From positions 372,001 to 436,000 of the forward strand of contig CALGAP010000010.1 of NCBI GenBank assembly GCA_937958995.1: a stretch of 64,000 nt of DNA, given 5' to 3'. The notes beneath the pieces are model-generated. The model had not been told where the DNA came from, did not search any database, and saw only the letters and a list, made by a program, of their open reading frames with translations. The position numbers and the translations under genes were made by a program. This document shows, in pieces, positions 28,409 to 37,121 of this stretch; within the stretch, counting starts at the first letter, position 1, and each line of letters opens with the position of its first letter. The stretch is from an uncultured Chitinophagaceae bacterium. Lineage in GTDB: Bacteria; Bacteroidota; Bacteroidia; Chitinophagales; Chitinophagaceae.

Positions 28409-30172
28409 TCATTGGAAACTGGTCCGGTACTGCGCGCGCCGCAATCTCAATTCGTTGTTATTCACATGAACTTTGCTGAGTCCTGGTTCCTGTTTACCGT
28501 TACTGGTTTTTTCAACACCTTTTGTCGAATCCCCGGCTGCACGAAGTTTAATCCTGATCGGTTTTGTTGTGTCAGCCTTTGCTTCTTTGAGTTTTAGTTT
28601 GGTGGGAACAGTATCGGCTTTTCGTTTGACGGGAACGGTGTCGTTGTATTCCTGCAGTTCCTTTTTTTGTTGAAGCAGTCTGTCTTCCTGCAGTCTGAGT
28701 AACTTTTCCTGTTGCTGTTGCTTCATTTCCATCAGGCGCAGCCTTTCTTTCATATCAGTGTCCATAGCCTGCTTTTGTTCGCGCATGTACTGCTTCATCG
28801 TCTCCATTTCAATATTCATCTGCTGCACCTTCTCCTGGTGTTCTTTGAGGTAGGCCGGGTCTTCTTTTGCTCTCAGCTCGCTGTGCTGCATCATTTCTTT
28901 CATGGCTTCGGTCTTAACTTTTGATTGCCTGTCCATATTTTCCTGCAGCCCTTGCAATTCCACTTGCATGCGGCGGGCTACTTCTTCGGGATCTTTTCCC
29001 TGCTGGACATGTTGTGTCTTCGACTGCAGTTCTTTCAGCTGCGCCTCCATTTTATCCAGTTGCACGCGTTTCGCAGCCAGCATTTCCTGGTACATGCGGT
29101 CCATCTTCTCCTCTTTGATTCGCATTTGTTCCTCCAGCTGTCTCATTTGCTCGATATGCCTCTTCTCTTCGTCGGGAAGGGTATCGGTAGTAGTTGCGGT
29201 TTCATTGCCGTTTTGCGGCACGCCATAAATACTCTCTTCGGAAATGCCTGCGATGGTTAACAGCCTGGGCTGATCATTGGCCACCGCCGGTTTTTTTGCA
29301 TAAAGTGTCACCAGGCAAAACAACAGCAGGGCTACGGGCAGCACCATCACGCGGCTCCAATACCCGTACTTCGATTGTTGAAATTGTGTAATCATGGCTA
29401 TACGTCTTTTTATATGGTTTTGAAAAAAATGATTGGTCGCGGCATGTTTACCCGGATCCAGCGCCTGCTGCACCAGCAGGGTGGCATAGGCATAGCGGTC
29501 GCTGCCCGAGACAGCAAACTGGTCGGCCAGGAATTCATGAATGGCCTTCAGCTCTCTTTTGATGAGGTGAAAAAACGGGTTGAACCAGAACAACGCAGTC
29601 AATACTTCAGCCAGCAGTCGGTCAGCAGAGTGGCGGTGCCTGACGTGAAACAGTTCGTGCCTGAAAATCTGCTGTCCCTCGACGCTGTTAAGGGGCAACT
29701 GCTCGTTCCAGAATACGGAGCGGAAAAACGAGAAAGGGGTACCTGGTTCGTTGGTATTGTAAAAACGAAGCCCGGTAAGAATTTCAGCCGGGTACTTTTT
29801 TCTCAGCGATTGGATATACATGAGCGATCTGAACAGCAGCACCAGCAACAGCGATGCACCCAACACATATACCAGTAACAGGCTGTTTTCCCAGGTAAGA
29901 AAGGTCTCCACCAGCGGGGCATTCCCTGGCTCGGCGTCCGGGTAAGGGTTGAGAATAGAGACCGTCCGGTACATAGCTTCGTGCACCGGGTTTTCGGGCC
30001 GGTAGAGAAGGGGAATGCGGATAAAGGGCAGCACCACCGACAGCAGCAAGGCGCTCAGCAGGAAGAAGCGGTTGTAATGGTGAAAGCGCTTGTTGCAAAG
30101 GAACAGGCGGTAGTAGCCAAACAAGATGGCCGATACCAGGATCAGCTTAAACAGGTAAGTTGGCAGGGTCAT
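28409..30172 (-). CDS. BlaR1-like M56 metallopeptidase with long coiled-coil C-terminus
   Basis: 587 residues. Several N-terminal membrane helices lead to the zinc motif HELFH (172-176) and a later HEFLADQ with the third-ligand Glu, the hallmark of M56 peptidases such as BlaR1/MecR1. A further membrane helix lies at ~275-295. Instead of a penicillin-binding sensor, the C-terminal ~270 residues are a charged Glu/Gln/Met/Lys-rich coiled coil (~330-500, units like MEMKQQQQEKLLRLQEDRLL) and a basic tail. By analogy it senses an envelope signal and cleaves the partner repressor. Its start overlaps the BlaI-like stop by 4 bp (ATGA). The inducing signal is unknown. Confidence 0.88.
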   Translation of the reverse strand: MTLPTYLFKLILVSAILFGYYRLFLCNKRFHHYNRFFLLSALLLSVVLPFIRIPLLYRPENPVHEAMYRTVSILNPYPDAEPGNAPLVETFLTWENSLLLVYVLGASLLLVLLFRSLMYIQSLRKKYPAEILTGLRFYNTNEPGTPFSFFRSVFWNEQLPLNSVEGQQIFRHELFHVRHRHSADRLLAEVLTALFWFNPFFHLIKRELKAIHEFLADQFAVSGSDRYAYATLLVQQALDPGKHAATNHFFQNHIKRRIAMITQFQQSKYGYWSRVMVLPVALLLFCLVTLYAKKPAVANDQPRLLTIAGISEESIYGVPQNGNETATTTDTLPDEEKRHIEQMRQLEEQMRIKEEKMDRMYQEMLAAKRVQLDKMEAQLKELQSKTQHVQQGKDPEEVARRMQVELQGLQENMDRQSKVKTEAMKEMMQHSELRAKEDPAYLKEHQEKVQQMNIEMETMKQYMREQKQAMDTDMKERLRLMEMKQQQQEKLLRLQEDRLLQQKKELQEYNDTVPVKRKADTVPTKLKLKEAKADTTKPIRIKLRAAGDSTKGVEKTSNGKQEPGLSKVHVNNNELRLRRAQYRTSFQ

Positions 30173-30540
30173 GACTGGCTGTTTTTTGATTTTTTGATTT
30201 GTTCCATCAGGACTTCCAACTCTTCCAGGCTAAGTTTGTTATCATTTACAAACTGCGATACCAGTTTGACCGCCGACCCTTCGAAGTAGCCCTTCACCAA
30301 CTGGTTAATGCTTTTCCTGCCATACTCGGTCTTGCTGATCATCGGCTTGTACAGGTTGTTGCGGCCCTGGACCTCGTAATTCACAAACTTTTTCTCAACC
30401 AGTATCTTCAGAATAGTAGATACTGTGTTGGGGTGTGGCTTGGGTTCGGGCATGGCTTCCATGATGTCTTTGAGAAAGCCTTGCTCTAGTGTCCACAGCA
30501 CCTGCATCACCTGTTCTTCTGCTTTGGTTAATGACTTCAT
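30169..30540 (-). CDS. BlaI/MecI-family transcriptional repressor
   Basis: 123 residues from ATG 30540 (KSLTKAEEQVMQVLW); a longer frame to 30603 lacks family-like sequence. Winged-helix DNA-binding domain: TKAEEQVMQVLWTLEQGFLK, HPNTVSTILKILVEKKFV as recognition helix region, and GRNNLYKPMISKTEY as the wing. The C-terminal dimerisation helix region follows. BlaI repressors bind short palindromes over the operon promoter and are inactivated by proteolysis set off by the M56 partner. Two matching palindromes flank its promoter at 30628-30674. It is co-transcribed with the BlaR1-like gene. Confidence 0.93.
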   Translation of the reverse strand: MKSLTKAEEQVMQVLWTLEQGFLKDIMEAMPEPKPHPNTVSTILKILVEKKFVNYEVQGRNNLYKPMISKTEYGRKSINQLVKGYFEGSAVKLVSQFVNDNKLSLEELEVLMEQIKKSKNSQS

Positions 30541-30627
30541 GAGAAATTGATTGATTTTCAATGGCGATTTAAATTCCGGGAGGGCCTGGTGACAGGTAGG
30601 CAACCTATGACCTGGCCATCCCTTATA

Positions 30628-30641
30628 ACTAAATTTTTAGT
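30628..30641. promoter_or_regulatory. BlaI-type operator 1
   Basis: Perfect palindrome ACTAAA-TT-TTTAGT, of the ACTA...TAGT type bound by BlaI/MecI repressors. It lies on the gene side of the putative -7 box at 30650-30657. Confidence 0.7.
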
Positions 30642-30649
30642 GATGAATT

Positions 30650-30657
30650 CAAATGTA
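30650..30657 (-). promoter_or_regulatory. Putative -7 box (TACATTTG) of the blaI-blaR1-like operon
   Basis: On the minus strand TACATTTG matches TAnnTTTG exactly. It lies between the two operator palindromes, so bound repressor dimers would cover both sides of the polymerase site. Confidence 0.55.
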
Positions 30658-30658
30658 T

Positions 30659-30674
30659 AACTAATTTTTTAGTT
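30659..30674. promoter_or_regulatory. BlaI-type operator 2
   Basis: Perfect palindrome AACTAA-TTTT-TTAGTT, extendable to TATAACTAA/TTAGTTGTA with one mismatch. It covers the spacer just upstream of the -7 box. Confidence 0.7.
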
Positions 30675-30889
30675 GTACACACCTTTAAAAAAAATTTTGG
30701 ATTTTTTTTAAGGTGGGGGAGGATGGCACAAGATGGGGGTCGGATTAGCGTCTGATTGAGTGTCGTTGCGGGTTGCAGCGAATCCGTCAATACCCTTTTC
30801 CCCTTAAAACCTGTAGAGGTTTGTATTAATTCTTTAGCCCCGCGCAACAGATTTTTTCACAAGGGCTATGACAATTGAAGTTTGGTTAT

Positions 30890-30897
30890 TATGTTTG
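30890..30897 (+). promoter_or_regulatory. Putative -7 box (TATGTTTG) of the primary sigma factor gene
   Basis: TATGTTTG matches TAnnTTTG, giving a leader of about 130 nt before ATG 31032. The rest of the 491-bp gap 30541-31031 holds the BlaI operators and otherwise nothing I recognise. Confidence 0.4.
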
Positions 30898-31031
30898 CAG
30901 GCAGTTCAGGACGGATTAACATCCCATTATTGCATTGGTTTGCAACTTCTCCCGAACCTTTATTGTCTATCAACTGTTGATACTGTACCCTCGCCCTTGG
31001 ATACAGATATTTATTTATTTTAAGTACGAAT

Positions 31032-31889
31032 ATGAGACAGCTCAAAATTGCTACCCAGATTACCAATCGAGACTCGCAGGCAGTTGAAAAGTATCTTCAG
31101 GAAATTTCTAAAATTCCGATGATCACTCCCGAGGAGGAAACAGTACTTGCGCAGCGCATCAAGATGGGTGATCAGAAAGCATTGGACAAATTGGTGCAGG
31201 CCAACTTGCGCTTTGTGGTATCTGTGGCTAAGCAGTACCAGCACCAGGGCCTTTCTCTTAGCGATTTGATCAACGAGGGCAACCTCGGTTTGATAAAAGC
31301 AGCCCAGCGTTTCGATGAAACCAAGGGTTTTAAATTCATTTCATACGCTGTATGGTGGATCCGCCAGTCCATCCTGCAGGCGTTGGCAGAGCAGGGAAGA
31401 TTAGTCCGCCTGCCTCAAAACAAAATTGGCACTTACAACAAGGCTAATAAAGCCTACATGGCATTTGAGCAAGAGCACGAGCGTGAACCGAGCACAGAAG
31501 AGCTGGCAGAATTGCTGGAGATGAGCGAAACCGAGATCAACAATATTTTCCAGAGCAACACCCGTCACACCTCCCTCGATGCCCCCGTGCACGAGGCTGA
31601 AGATGTGGCTATGGGCGACCTGCTGGAAGGCAGCGATGATACCGACGACGATGTGATGAAAGATTCTTTGCGCAATGAAATCCGTCGCGTTTTGAAATCG
31701 CTCAGCCCCCGCGAAGCGGAAATTGTGAACGCTTATTTCGGACTGGATGGCGAAAATGGTGTTACCATCGAGCAGATCGGTCAGAAATATGACCTCACCA
31801 AAGAACGCATTCGCCAGATCAAGGAAAGAGCCATCAAGCGTCTGCAGAAAGCCCGCTACAGCAATGCGCTGAAAGCTTACCTGGGCTAA
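31032..31889 (+). CDS. rpoD: Primary RNA polymerase sigma factor (sigma-70/RpoD type)
   Basis: 285 residues, the short primary sigma typical of Bacteroidota (no region 1.1 and no long non-conserved insert). Region 1.2 at ~15-45 (DSQAVEKYLQEISKIPMIT), region 2 with LRFVVSVAKQYQHQGLSLSD, EGNLGLIKAAQRFD and FKFISYAVWWIRQSI (-10 recognition), region 3 with REPSTEELAELLEMSE, and region 4 with SPREAEIVNAYFGLDGENG and LTKERIRQIKERAIKRL. It directs polymerase to TTG/TAnnTTTG promoters. Monocistronic, ending in a strong terminator at 31944. Confidence 0.95.
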   Translation: MRQLKIATQITNRDSQAVEKYLQEISKIPMITPEEETVLAQRIKMGDQKALDKLVQANLRFVVSVAKQYQHQGLSLSDLINEGNLGLIKAAQRFDETKGFKFISYAVWWIRQSILQALAEQGRLVRLPQNKIGTYNKANKAYMAFEQEHEREPSTEELAELLEMSETEINNIFQSNTRHTSLDAPVHEAEDVAMGDLLEGSDDTDDDVMKDSLRNEIRRVLKSLSPREAEIVNAYFGLDGENGVTIEQIGQKYDLTKERIRQIKERAIKRLQKARYSNALKAYLG

Positions 31890-31943
31890 GCAGCATCGTG
31901 CCATCAGCCAGATGAATTAATGGTTAGTTTCGGTACCATAAAG

Positions 31944-31971
31944 TCCCGGCCTCGGCCGGGATTTCTTTTTT
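31944..31971 (+). terminator. Intrinsic terminator after the sigma factor gene
   Basis: TCCCGGCC (31944-31951), loop TC, GGCCGGGA (31954-31961), then TTTCTTTTTT: a compact perfect 8-bp stem with a T-run. Confidence 0.93.
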
Positions 31972-32155
31972 ATCACGGATGATGGGATTGCGATTATGAT
32001 CGCAGATTATAAGGATGGCGCGGATTACACGCATATCTGCTTCCGCGACGATGTCCGGATTGCCAATTTTTATTGGCAATTAAGTAATATTTCCACCATT
32101 GAATCCTGGTTGCGACAATATCCGTGAGATCTTAAATCCGCGTATAATCCGTGAT
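31972..32155. repeat. Family B intergenic repeat (ATCACGGAT... / ...AATCCGTGAT)
   Basis: The gap before the VOC gene starts with ATCACGGATGATGGGATTGC and ends with CCGCGTATAATCCGTGAT, opposed ends of an imperfect palindrome rich in GCGGATT units. An inner perfect 9-bp stem ATTGCCAAT-TTTT-ATTGGCAAT sits at 32059-32080. A second member of the family is at 40790-40942. Confidence 0.55.
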
Positions 32156-32190
32156 TGCTCACTGGAAAATCCTATATACCCTTGATCATT

Positions 32191-32577
32191 ATGGAAAAAA
32201 CATTTAAGCCTGACGGTTATAATTCGGTTTCGCCCTACTTCATCGTGAAGGGCGCTCAAGGCTTCATGGATTGGCTGAAGAAAGTCTTTGATGCCAGGGA
32301 GAAACGTAGGTATGATGGAGAGGGTGGAAAAATTATGCATGCAGAGGTGCAGGTAGATGATTCCATCATCATGATGGCTGATGCGAGTGATAAATGGCCA
32401 CCGGTGCCAACCGTAATGCATGTGTATGTGCCCAACGTGGAGGAAGTTTTTAAAAGAGCCGTTGATGCCGGCTGCGAAGTAGTGCATGAACCAAAGACGC
32501 AGGAGGGCGATCCCGATAAAAGAGCCACTTTTAAAGATTTTTGGGGCAATTTGTGGTCGGTGGGAACACAGTTGTAG
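32191..32577 (+). CDS. VOC-family protein, PhnB/glyoxalase-like
   Basis: 128 residues from ATG 32191; the frame is open 12 codons upstream, inside the repeat. PhnB-like layout: SVSPYFIVKGAQGFMDWLKK at the start, MHAEVQVDDSIIMMAD in the middle, MHVYVPNVEEVFKRAVDAGC, and an end motif FWGNLWSVGT in place of the usual DPFGHxW. Such proteins are small dimeric metal-binding or binding-only relatives of glyoxalase and bleomycin-resistance proteins. Substrate unknown. A promoter box for the next gene begins right after its stop. Confidence 0.85.
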   Translation: MEKTFKPDGYNSVSPYFIVKGAQGFMDWLKKVFDAREKRRYDGEGGKIMHAEVQVDDSIIMMADASDKWPPVPTVMHVYVPNVEEVFKRAVDAGCEVVHEPKTQEGDPDKRATFKDFWGNLWSVGTQL

Positions 32578-32585
32578 TACCTTTG
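32578..32585 (+). promoter_or_regulatory. Putative -7 box (TACCTTTG) of the DUF4249 lipoprotein gene
   Basis: TACCTTTG follows directly after the VOC stop and ends 7 bases before ATG 32593, implying a leader of only a few bases. A TTG at 32551-32553 is 24 bases upstream, slightly long for the -33 position. Confidence 0.45.
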
Positions 32586-32592
32586 CTCAGCC

Positions 32593-33480
32593 ATGAACGC
32601 AAGAATAGGATTTCTTATATCAGCACTCTTCATTTTTTCCTCCTGCGAAAAGTCTATATCGTTCCAGCCCGGTTCTGCTGAACCACTGGTAGTAGTAGAG
32701 GCTACCATTGAAGATGGCGAACCGCCCGTCGTCATTTTATCAAAATCGATGGACTATTTCAGTGAAATAACACCCGAACTGCTGGCAGCGTCTTTCATTA
32801 ACGAGGCCGAAATAGAGATCTCCAACGGCACTTTAACCCACCGCCTCAAAGAATACAGTTACGAAACCCCTGAAGGGTACAGGCTTTACTACTACTCGAT
32901 AGATTCTTCGAACCTGGCTACTGCATTCGTGGGCGAACTGAACACGCATTACAGCCTGCGCATCGTAACCGGCGGAAAGGAATATACCGCCACTACCACC
33001 ATACCACCACTTGCCAAAACCATTGATTCGCTCTGGTGGCAGGAGTCAACCAATAATCCCGACACCACCCAGGTGATGCTGATGGGCAAGGTGACCGACC
33101 CGCCGGGCTTTGGCAATTATATCCGCTATTTCACCAGCGCTAATGGCGAGCCATTTTACCCCGGACTAACTTCCGCCTTCGACGACCAGATTGTGGATGG
33201 CAAAACCTATAGCCTGCAGATTGAAAGGGGCGTGAACCGCAACGAGGATATAGACTTCGATACCTACAGCTATTTTCACCGCGGTGATACCGTGACGGTG
33301 AAATTCGCCAATATTGACAAAGCCACATACGATTTCTGGCGCACGATGGAGTATAGCTATGGCAGCATTGGCAATCCCTTCTCTTCACCCACTAAAGTGA
33401 TAGGCAATATCAGCGGCGGCGCGCTGGGCTATTTTGGCGGATATGCCGTGCAATACATTGGTTTGAAAATACCCGAATAA
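32593..33480 (+). CDS. DUF4249 exported lipoprotein
   Basis: 295 residues. Lipoprotein signal (IGFLISALFIFSSC, lipobox SSC with Cys at ~19). The mature part opens CEKSISFQPGSAEPLVVVEA, the hallmark beginning of DUF4249, followed by PPVVILSKSMDYFSEI and a beta-sandwich with EYTATTTIP. DUF4249 lipoproteins are often encoded with TonB-dependent receptors; none is adjacent here. It is probably anchored in the outer membrane. Function unknown. Confidence 0.88.
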   Translation: MNARIGFLISALFIFSSCEKSISFQPGSAEPLVVVEATIEDGEPPVVILSKSMDYFSEITPELLAASFINEAEIEISNGTLTHRLKEYSYETPEGYRLYYYSIDSSNLATAFVGELNTHYSLRIVTGGKEYTATTTIPPLAKTIDSLWWQESTNNPDTTQVMLMGKVTDPPGFGNYIRYFTSANGEPFYPGLTSAFDDQIVDGKTYSLQIERGVNRNEDIDFDTYSYFHRGDTVTVKFANIDKATYDFWRTMEYSYGSIGNPFSSPTKVIGNISGGALGYFGGYAVQYIGLKIPE

Positions 33481-33575
33481 ACTGCTTTTTTGTAAGTCGC
33501 TTTCCTTTACGAAACTATCTACTCACCTGTAATCCACACCGGGCGGCGTTGACACTTTCATAACTGATTAACCGG

Positions 33576-33583
33576 TAAATTTG
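33576..33583 (+). promoter_or_regulatory. Putative -7 box (TAAATTTG) of trxB
   Basis: TAAATTTG matches TAnnTTTG and ends 23 bases before the trxB ATG. A TTG at 33549-33551 lies 24 bases upstream. Confidence 0.45.
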
Positions 33584-33606
33584 CCGTTCCCTTAAGTTTA
33601 TAACAC

Positions 33607-34545
33607 ATGGATAGTGAAAAAGTACATTGCTTAATCATAGGTTCAGGACCGGCAGGATATACAGCAGCAATATATGCGGCAAGAGCCAATTTGAAACCGG
33701 TATTGTACCAGGGTATTCAGCCCGGCGGTCAGCTCACCATCACCACCGAGGTGGAGAACTATCCCGGTTATCCCGATGGCATCCAGGGCCCCGAAATGAT
33801 GGTTCATTTCGAGAAACAGGCTGCCCGCATGGGAGCTGATATCAGGTTTGGTATTGCCACCAAAGTTGATTTCTCCGGAAGTCCTTTCAAAGTGTGGATC
33901 GACGATGAAAAGCTGATCGAAGCCGACGCAGTGATTGTAGCTACCGGGGCATCAGCCAAATGGCTGGGATTGGAAAGTGAGCAGCGCCTGAATGGCTTTG
34001 GCGTGAGCGCCTGCGCCGTGTGCGATGGCTTCTTTTTCCGCAATAAGGAAGTGGCTGTTGTAGGCGGCGGCGATACCGCGGCAGAAGAAGCATTGTACCT
34101 CTCCAAACTCACCACCAAAGTACATCTCTTTGTGCGCCGCGACGAAATGCGCGCCTCCAAAGTGATGCAGGAACGCGTGCAACGCACACCGAATATCAAG
34201 ATTTACTGGAACACCGAAACCGAAGAAATACTCGGGGAGACCAAAGTAGAAGCCGTGCGCGTGAAAAATGTAAAGACCGGCGAAACGCAAACCATCCCCA
34301 TCCAGGGCTTTTTTGTAGCCATTGGTCATACCCCCAACTCAGAAATTTTCAAAGGATGGCTCGATATGGACAGCGCCGGTTATATCAAGACCATTCCCGG
34401 TACCTCCAAAACGAATATAGAGGGCGTGTTTGCCGCCGGCGATGTGCAGGATAAAATATACCGCCAGGCCGTAACAGCGGCAGGAAGTGGCTGTATGGCA
34501 GCGCTGGATGCGGAACGGTATCTGGGAGCCAAAGGATTGGTGTAA
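33607..34545 (+). CDS. trxB: Thioredoxin-disulfide reductase
   Basis: 312 residues. FAD motif GSGPAGYTAAIYAARA, redox-active CAVC (ACAVCDGFFF), NADPH motif GGGDTAAEEALYL with VRRDEMRAS, and the terminal FAD motif FAAGDVQDKIYRQAVTAAG. It reduces thioredoxin with NADPH in the cytoplasm. Low-molecular-weight type, full length. It has its own promoter box; folB follows after 59 bp. Confidence 0.96.
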   Translation: MDSEKVHCLIIGSGPAGYTAAIYAARANLKPVLYQGIQPGGQLTITTEVENYPGYPDGIQGPEMMVHFEKQAARMGADIRFGIATKVDFSGSPFKVWIDDEKLIEADAVIVATGASAKWLGLESEQRLNGFGVSACAVCDGFFFRNKEVAVVGGGDTAAEEALYLSKLTTKVHLFVRRDEMRASKVMQERVQRTPNIKIYWNTETEEILGETKVEAVRVKNVKTGETQTIPIQGFFVAIGHTPNSEIFKGWLDMDSAGYIKTIPGTSKTNIEGVFAAGDVQDKIYRQAVTAAGSGCMAALDAERYLGAKGLV

Positions 34546-34604
34546 GCGAAGAATCAACAATCAATATTTCAGGGTTAAAAGCTCAAATCTGTTGGCTGAA
34601 TGCT

Positions 34605-34958
34605 ATGGTGACTGTAGAAATACTAAATATCAAAATGCATGGTTACCATGGTATCTATGATGGGGAGAAAAATATTGGCAGTCCTTATGAGGTGAGTGTC
34701 AAGGCCCTATATGATGAGGGAAAAGAGGGGTTTGAAAAGCTGGAAAATACTATTAATTATGTATCAGTATTTGAGATCATTCAGCAAAAGATGAAGAAGC
34801 CTTTTCCATTACTGGAAAACCTGGCGCAGGAAATTATCGACGAAATTAAACAACGTTGGCCTTTTGCTGTTGAAATAATGGTCTCCGTCTACAAACTGGA
34901 ACCACCCATTGAAAATTTCCAGGGTAGGGTAGGCGTTACTATACATAAGCGGTTTTGA
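34605..34958 (+). CDS. folB: Dihydroneopterin aldolase
   Basis: 117 residues. Family pattern MHGYHGIYDGEKNIGSPYEV with the substrate-anchoring Glu region, YVSVFEIIQQKMKKPFPLLE with the conserved Glu, and a late Lys in VSVYKLEPPI (the catalytic Lys position). It cleaves dihydroneopterin to 6-hydroxymethyl-dihydropterin and glycolaldehyde in folate synthesis, supplying the substrate of FolK encoded at 62788-63264. Its stop overlaps the next start by one base (TGATG). Confidence 0.92.
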   Translation: MVTVEILNIKMHGYHGIYDGEKNIGSPYEVSVKALYDEGKEGFEKLENTINYVSVFEIIQQKMKKPFPLLENLAQEIIDEIKQRWPFAVEIMVSVYKLEPPIENFQGRVGVTIHKRF

Positions 34959-35722
34959 TGGTTAAAACAGGCATAGTTATATGGTCAAGTGTGTTGTTGT
35001 CGTTCCTGCCATTTGAAAGCAATGCCCAGGACCTGAACGTTATATTGAACGAAGCCATACAACTGGAGGCGGCCTTCAAAGACAAAGAAGCGCTCGAAAA
35101 ATACCTCGAAGTGCTGCGTTATCAACCCAATCATCTCGGCGCACTGGTTAAGACCAGCGAGCTATACAGCAAGCTCGGCAAGCATCAGCCCACTAAGGAA
35201 AAGCAAAAGCAGTTTTATACTTCCGCCAAGACCTATGCGCAGAAAGCGTTGCAGGTAAATCCCAATAGTTCCGACGCCAATTTTGTAATGGCAGTGGCCA
35301 TTGGCCGCGTTTCACTCATTTCCCCGGCAGAAGAAAAAATCAAGGGAGTAAAGGAAATCAAGTCCTACGCCGAAAAATCCATCAAACTTGATCCCAATAG
35401 TTATAAGGGATATCATGTTCTGGGTAAATGGCATTACGAAGTCAGCAACCTCAGCTCACTGGAAAAATGGCTGGTAAAAGTCGCGTTCGGCGCGCTGCCC
35501 CAATCGTCTCTGGAAGATGCGATCAGGAACTATGAAAAAAGCAAACAACTCAATCCCGCCTTCCTCCTGAATTATCTCGAACTCGCCAAATGTTACCGCC
35601 GCCAGGGCAAGACCGCTACCGCGAAAAAATACCTCGAAACAGTGCTCAAGCTTCCCAGCCAGATGTCTGACGATGAAGCCATCAAACGCGAAGCGCAAAA
35701 ACTGCTGAAGGAATATAAATAA
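34958..35722 (+). CDS. Exported TPR-repeat protein
   Basis: 254 residues from ATG 34958, coupled to folB by TGATG. Signal peptide KTGIVIWSSVLLSFLPFESN is followed by several TPR-like helix pairs (ALEKYLEVLRYQPNHLGALV, AQKALQVNPNSSDANFVMAV, AEKSIKLDPNSYKGYHVLGK, YEKSKQLNPAFLLNYLELAK). Arrangement resembles RMD1-like TPR proteins. Likely a periplasmic scaffold; partner unknown. Why it is coupled to folB is unclear. Confidence 0.85.
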   Translation: MVKTGIVIWSSVLLSFLPFESNAQDLNVILNEAIQLEAAFKDKEALEKYLEVLRYQPNHLGALVKTSELYSKLGKHQPTKEKQKQFYTSAKTYAQKALQVNPNSSDANFVMAVAIGRVSLISPAEEKIKGVKEIKSYAEKSIKLDPNSYKGYHVLGKWHYEVSNLSSLEKWLVKVAFGALPQSSLEDAIRNYEKSKQLNPAFLLNYLELAKCYRRQGKTATAKKYLETVLKLPSQMSDDEAIKREAQKLLKEYK

Positions 35723-35725
35723 TTT

Positions 35726-37081
35726 TTACACCACTTTTCCTTTCCACTTCCCGCTGCGCATATACAGAAACGAAGGCGTCAATATACAAATGCTGTACAG
35801 CCATTCGCTCATCCAGCCATAGGTGATGTCGAGGAAATATTTGTCGAGCACCAGGTAGACATAGATGGTATAAAACACGATGGCGAGTACTTCAATAAAG
35901 AATGTGATGCGCGTATTGCCCGAGCCGGTCACGGCAAACAGGAATATAAACGAGCAGCTGTGCATGATCATGGCCACAGAAACCACGCGCAATACGGGTA
36001 TGGCCTGTTCTACAAATTCATTATCCTGCCCATAAATCGACAACACCACGCGGGGTGCCAGGTTGATAAGTATTACCGCTACTGCTGTGAAGCCCATGCT
36101 TACACCAATAATTTTTTTCAGTAAACTCCATACCTCATCCGATTTTCCCTGGCCGATTATATTGCTCACCATCATGTTGCCGGTGGCGGCGAGTGCCCAG
36201 TAAATGACTCCGCACATGCCAAACAGGTTGCGCATGGCATTGGAGATGGCCAGGGCCGTTTCACCATGCGCATCATTCAGCAGGAAAAAATATTCCCAGC
36301 TCACAATGCTGATGGCGTGCTGAAACACCAGGGGAAAAGATATGGTAGTGATCAGCATCAATGTGGCGCTGTGAGGACGAAAATCGCTGAACAGCCTGAA
36401 TCTTTTGCTGATGCCCTTCAGGTGAATGACAAGGTACACCACAAACATGCCGGTGAATTCTGCGATGATGGAAGCTACTGCCGCGCCATTGAGACCCATT
36501 TGCGGGAAGAACCAAACGCCATTGATCAGTAACCAGTCGAATAAAATATTGGCCAGCGCTTCTGCCAGTGCGCCGGGCGCCAGGTAGCGACTGAGGTTGG
36601 TGCCCACCAGCAAGGCATTGCGTAGTTGGTAAATGTACAGGAAGATCAGGCCCCAGATGCGGATCTTCGAAAACACGATGGCATCGTCGAGCCGCTCGGG
36701 CGCGATGAATCTGGCAAACAGCAGAGGCGCCACCGTCCAGGTGATGATGATACCCGCAGTTGCAATACAAAGACTAATCAGTATACCCTGGTTGAATATC
36801 CTGCCGATTTCTTCGGGGCGGTTCTCGCCCGCGCGGCGCGCTATAAGCGTTTGTAAACCATTATTGAGACCAAAACCAATAGAAGCAAAAATTAAATAGT
36901 ACACGCCCGTTATGCCCGCCACTGCCAAAGCCTGCTTGTCGTAATGCCCCAGGAAAATATTATTGGTAACGTAGTTAATTTGAGGGATCAGGATAGCAAA
37001 GCTGATTGGTAGCGCTGACCTGATTATCTGCCTGTAATTCGCCTTAACCTGTAAGTCCTTATCTATAGATACAGCTTCCAT
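35726..37081 (-). CDS. MATE-family efflux transporter
   Basis: 451 residues with 12 predicted membrane helices in two halves. MATE features: ALPISFAILIPQINYVTNNIFLGHYDK at the N-terminus, FGLNNGLQTLIARRAGENRPE, and in the second half AALATGN-type ALAATGNMMVSNIIGQGK. It exports organic cations, drugs or metabolites using an H+ or Na+ gradient. Stop codon is 3 bp from the TPR gene end (convergent); divergent from the DUF3822 operon over 40 bp. Confidence 0.92.
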   Translation of the reverse strand: MEAVSIDKDLQVKANYRQIIRSALPISFAILIPQINYVTNNIFLGHYDKQALAVAGITGVYYLIFASIGFGLNNGLQTLIARRAGENRPEEIGRIFNQGILISLCIATAGIIITWTVAPLLFARFIAPERLDDAIVFSKIRIWGLIFLYIYQLRNALLVGTNLSRYLAPGALAEALANILFDWLLINGVWFFPQMGLNGAAVASIIAEFTGMFVVYLVIHLKGISKRFRLFSDFRPHSATLMLITTISFPLVFQHAISIVSWEYFFLLNDAHGETALAISNAMRNLFGMCGVIYWALAATGNMMVSNIIGQGKSDEVWSLLKKIIGVSMGFTAVAVILINLAPRVVLSIYGQDNEFVEQAIPVLRVVSVAMIMHSCSFIFLFAVTGSGNTRITFFIEVLAIVFYTIYVYLVLDKYFLDITYGWMSEWLYSICILTPSFLYMRSGKWKGKVV

Positions 37082-37121
37082 ACTAACTCGCGAAATTAAT
37101 GTATCATTGCAGACTTAAAAT

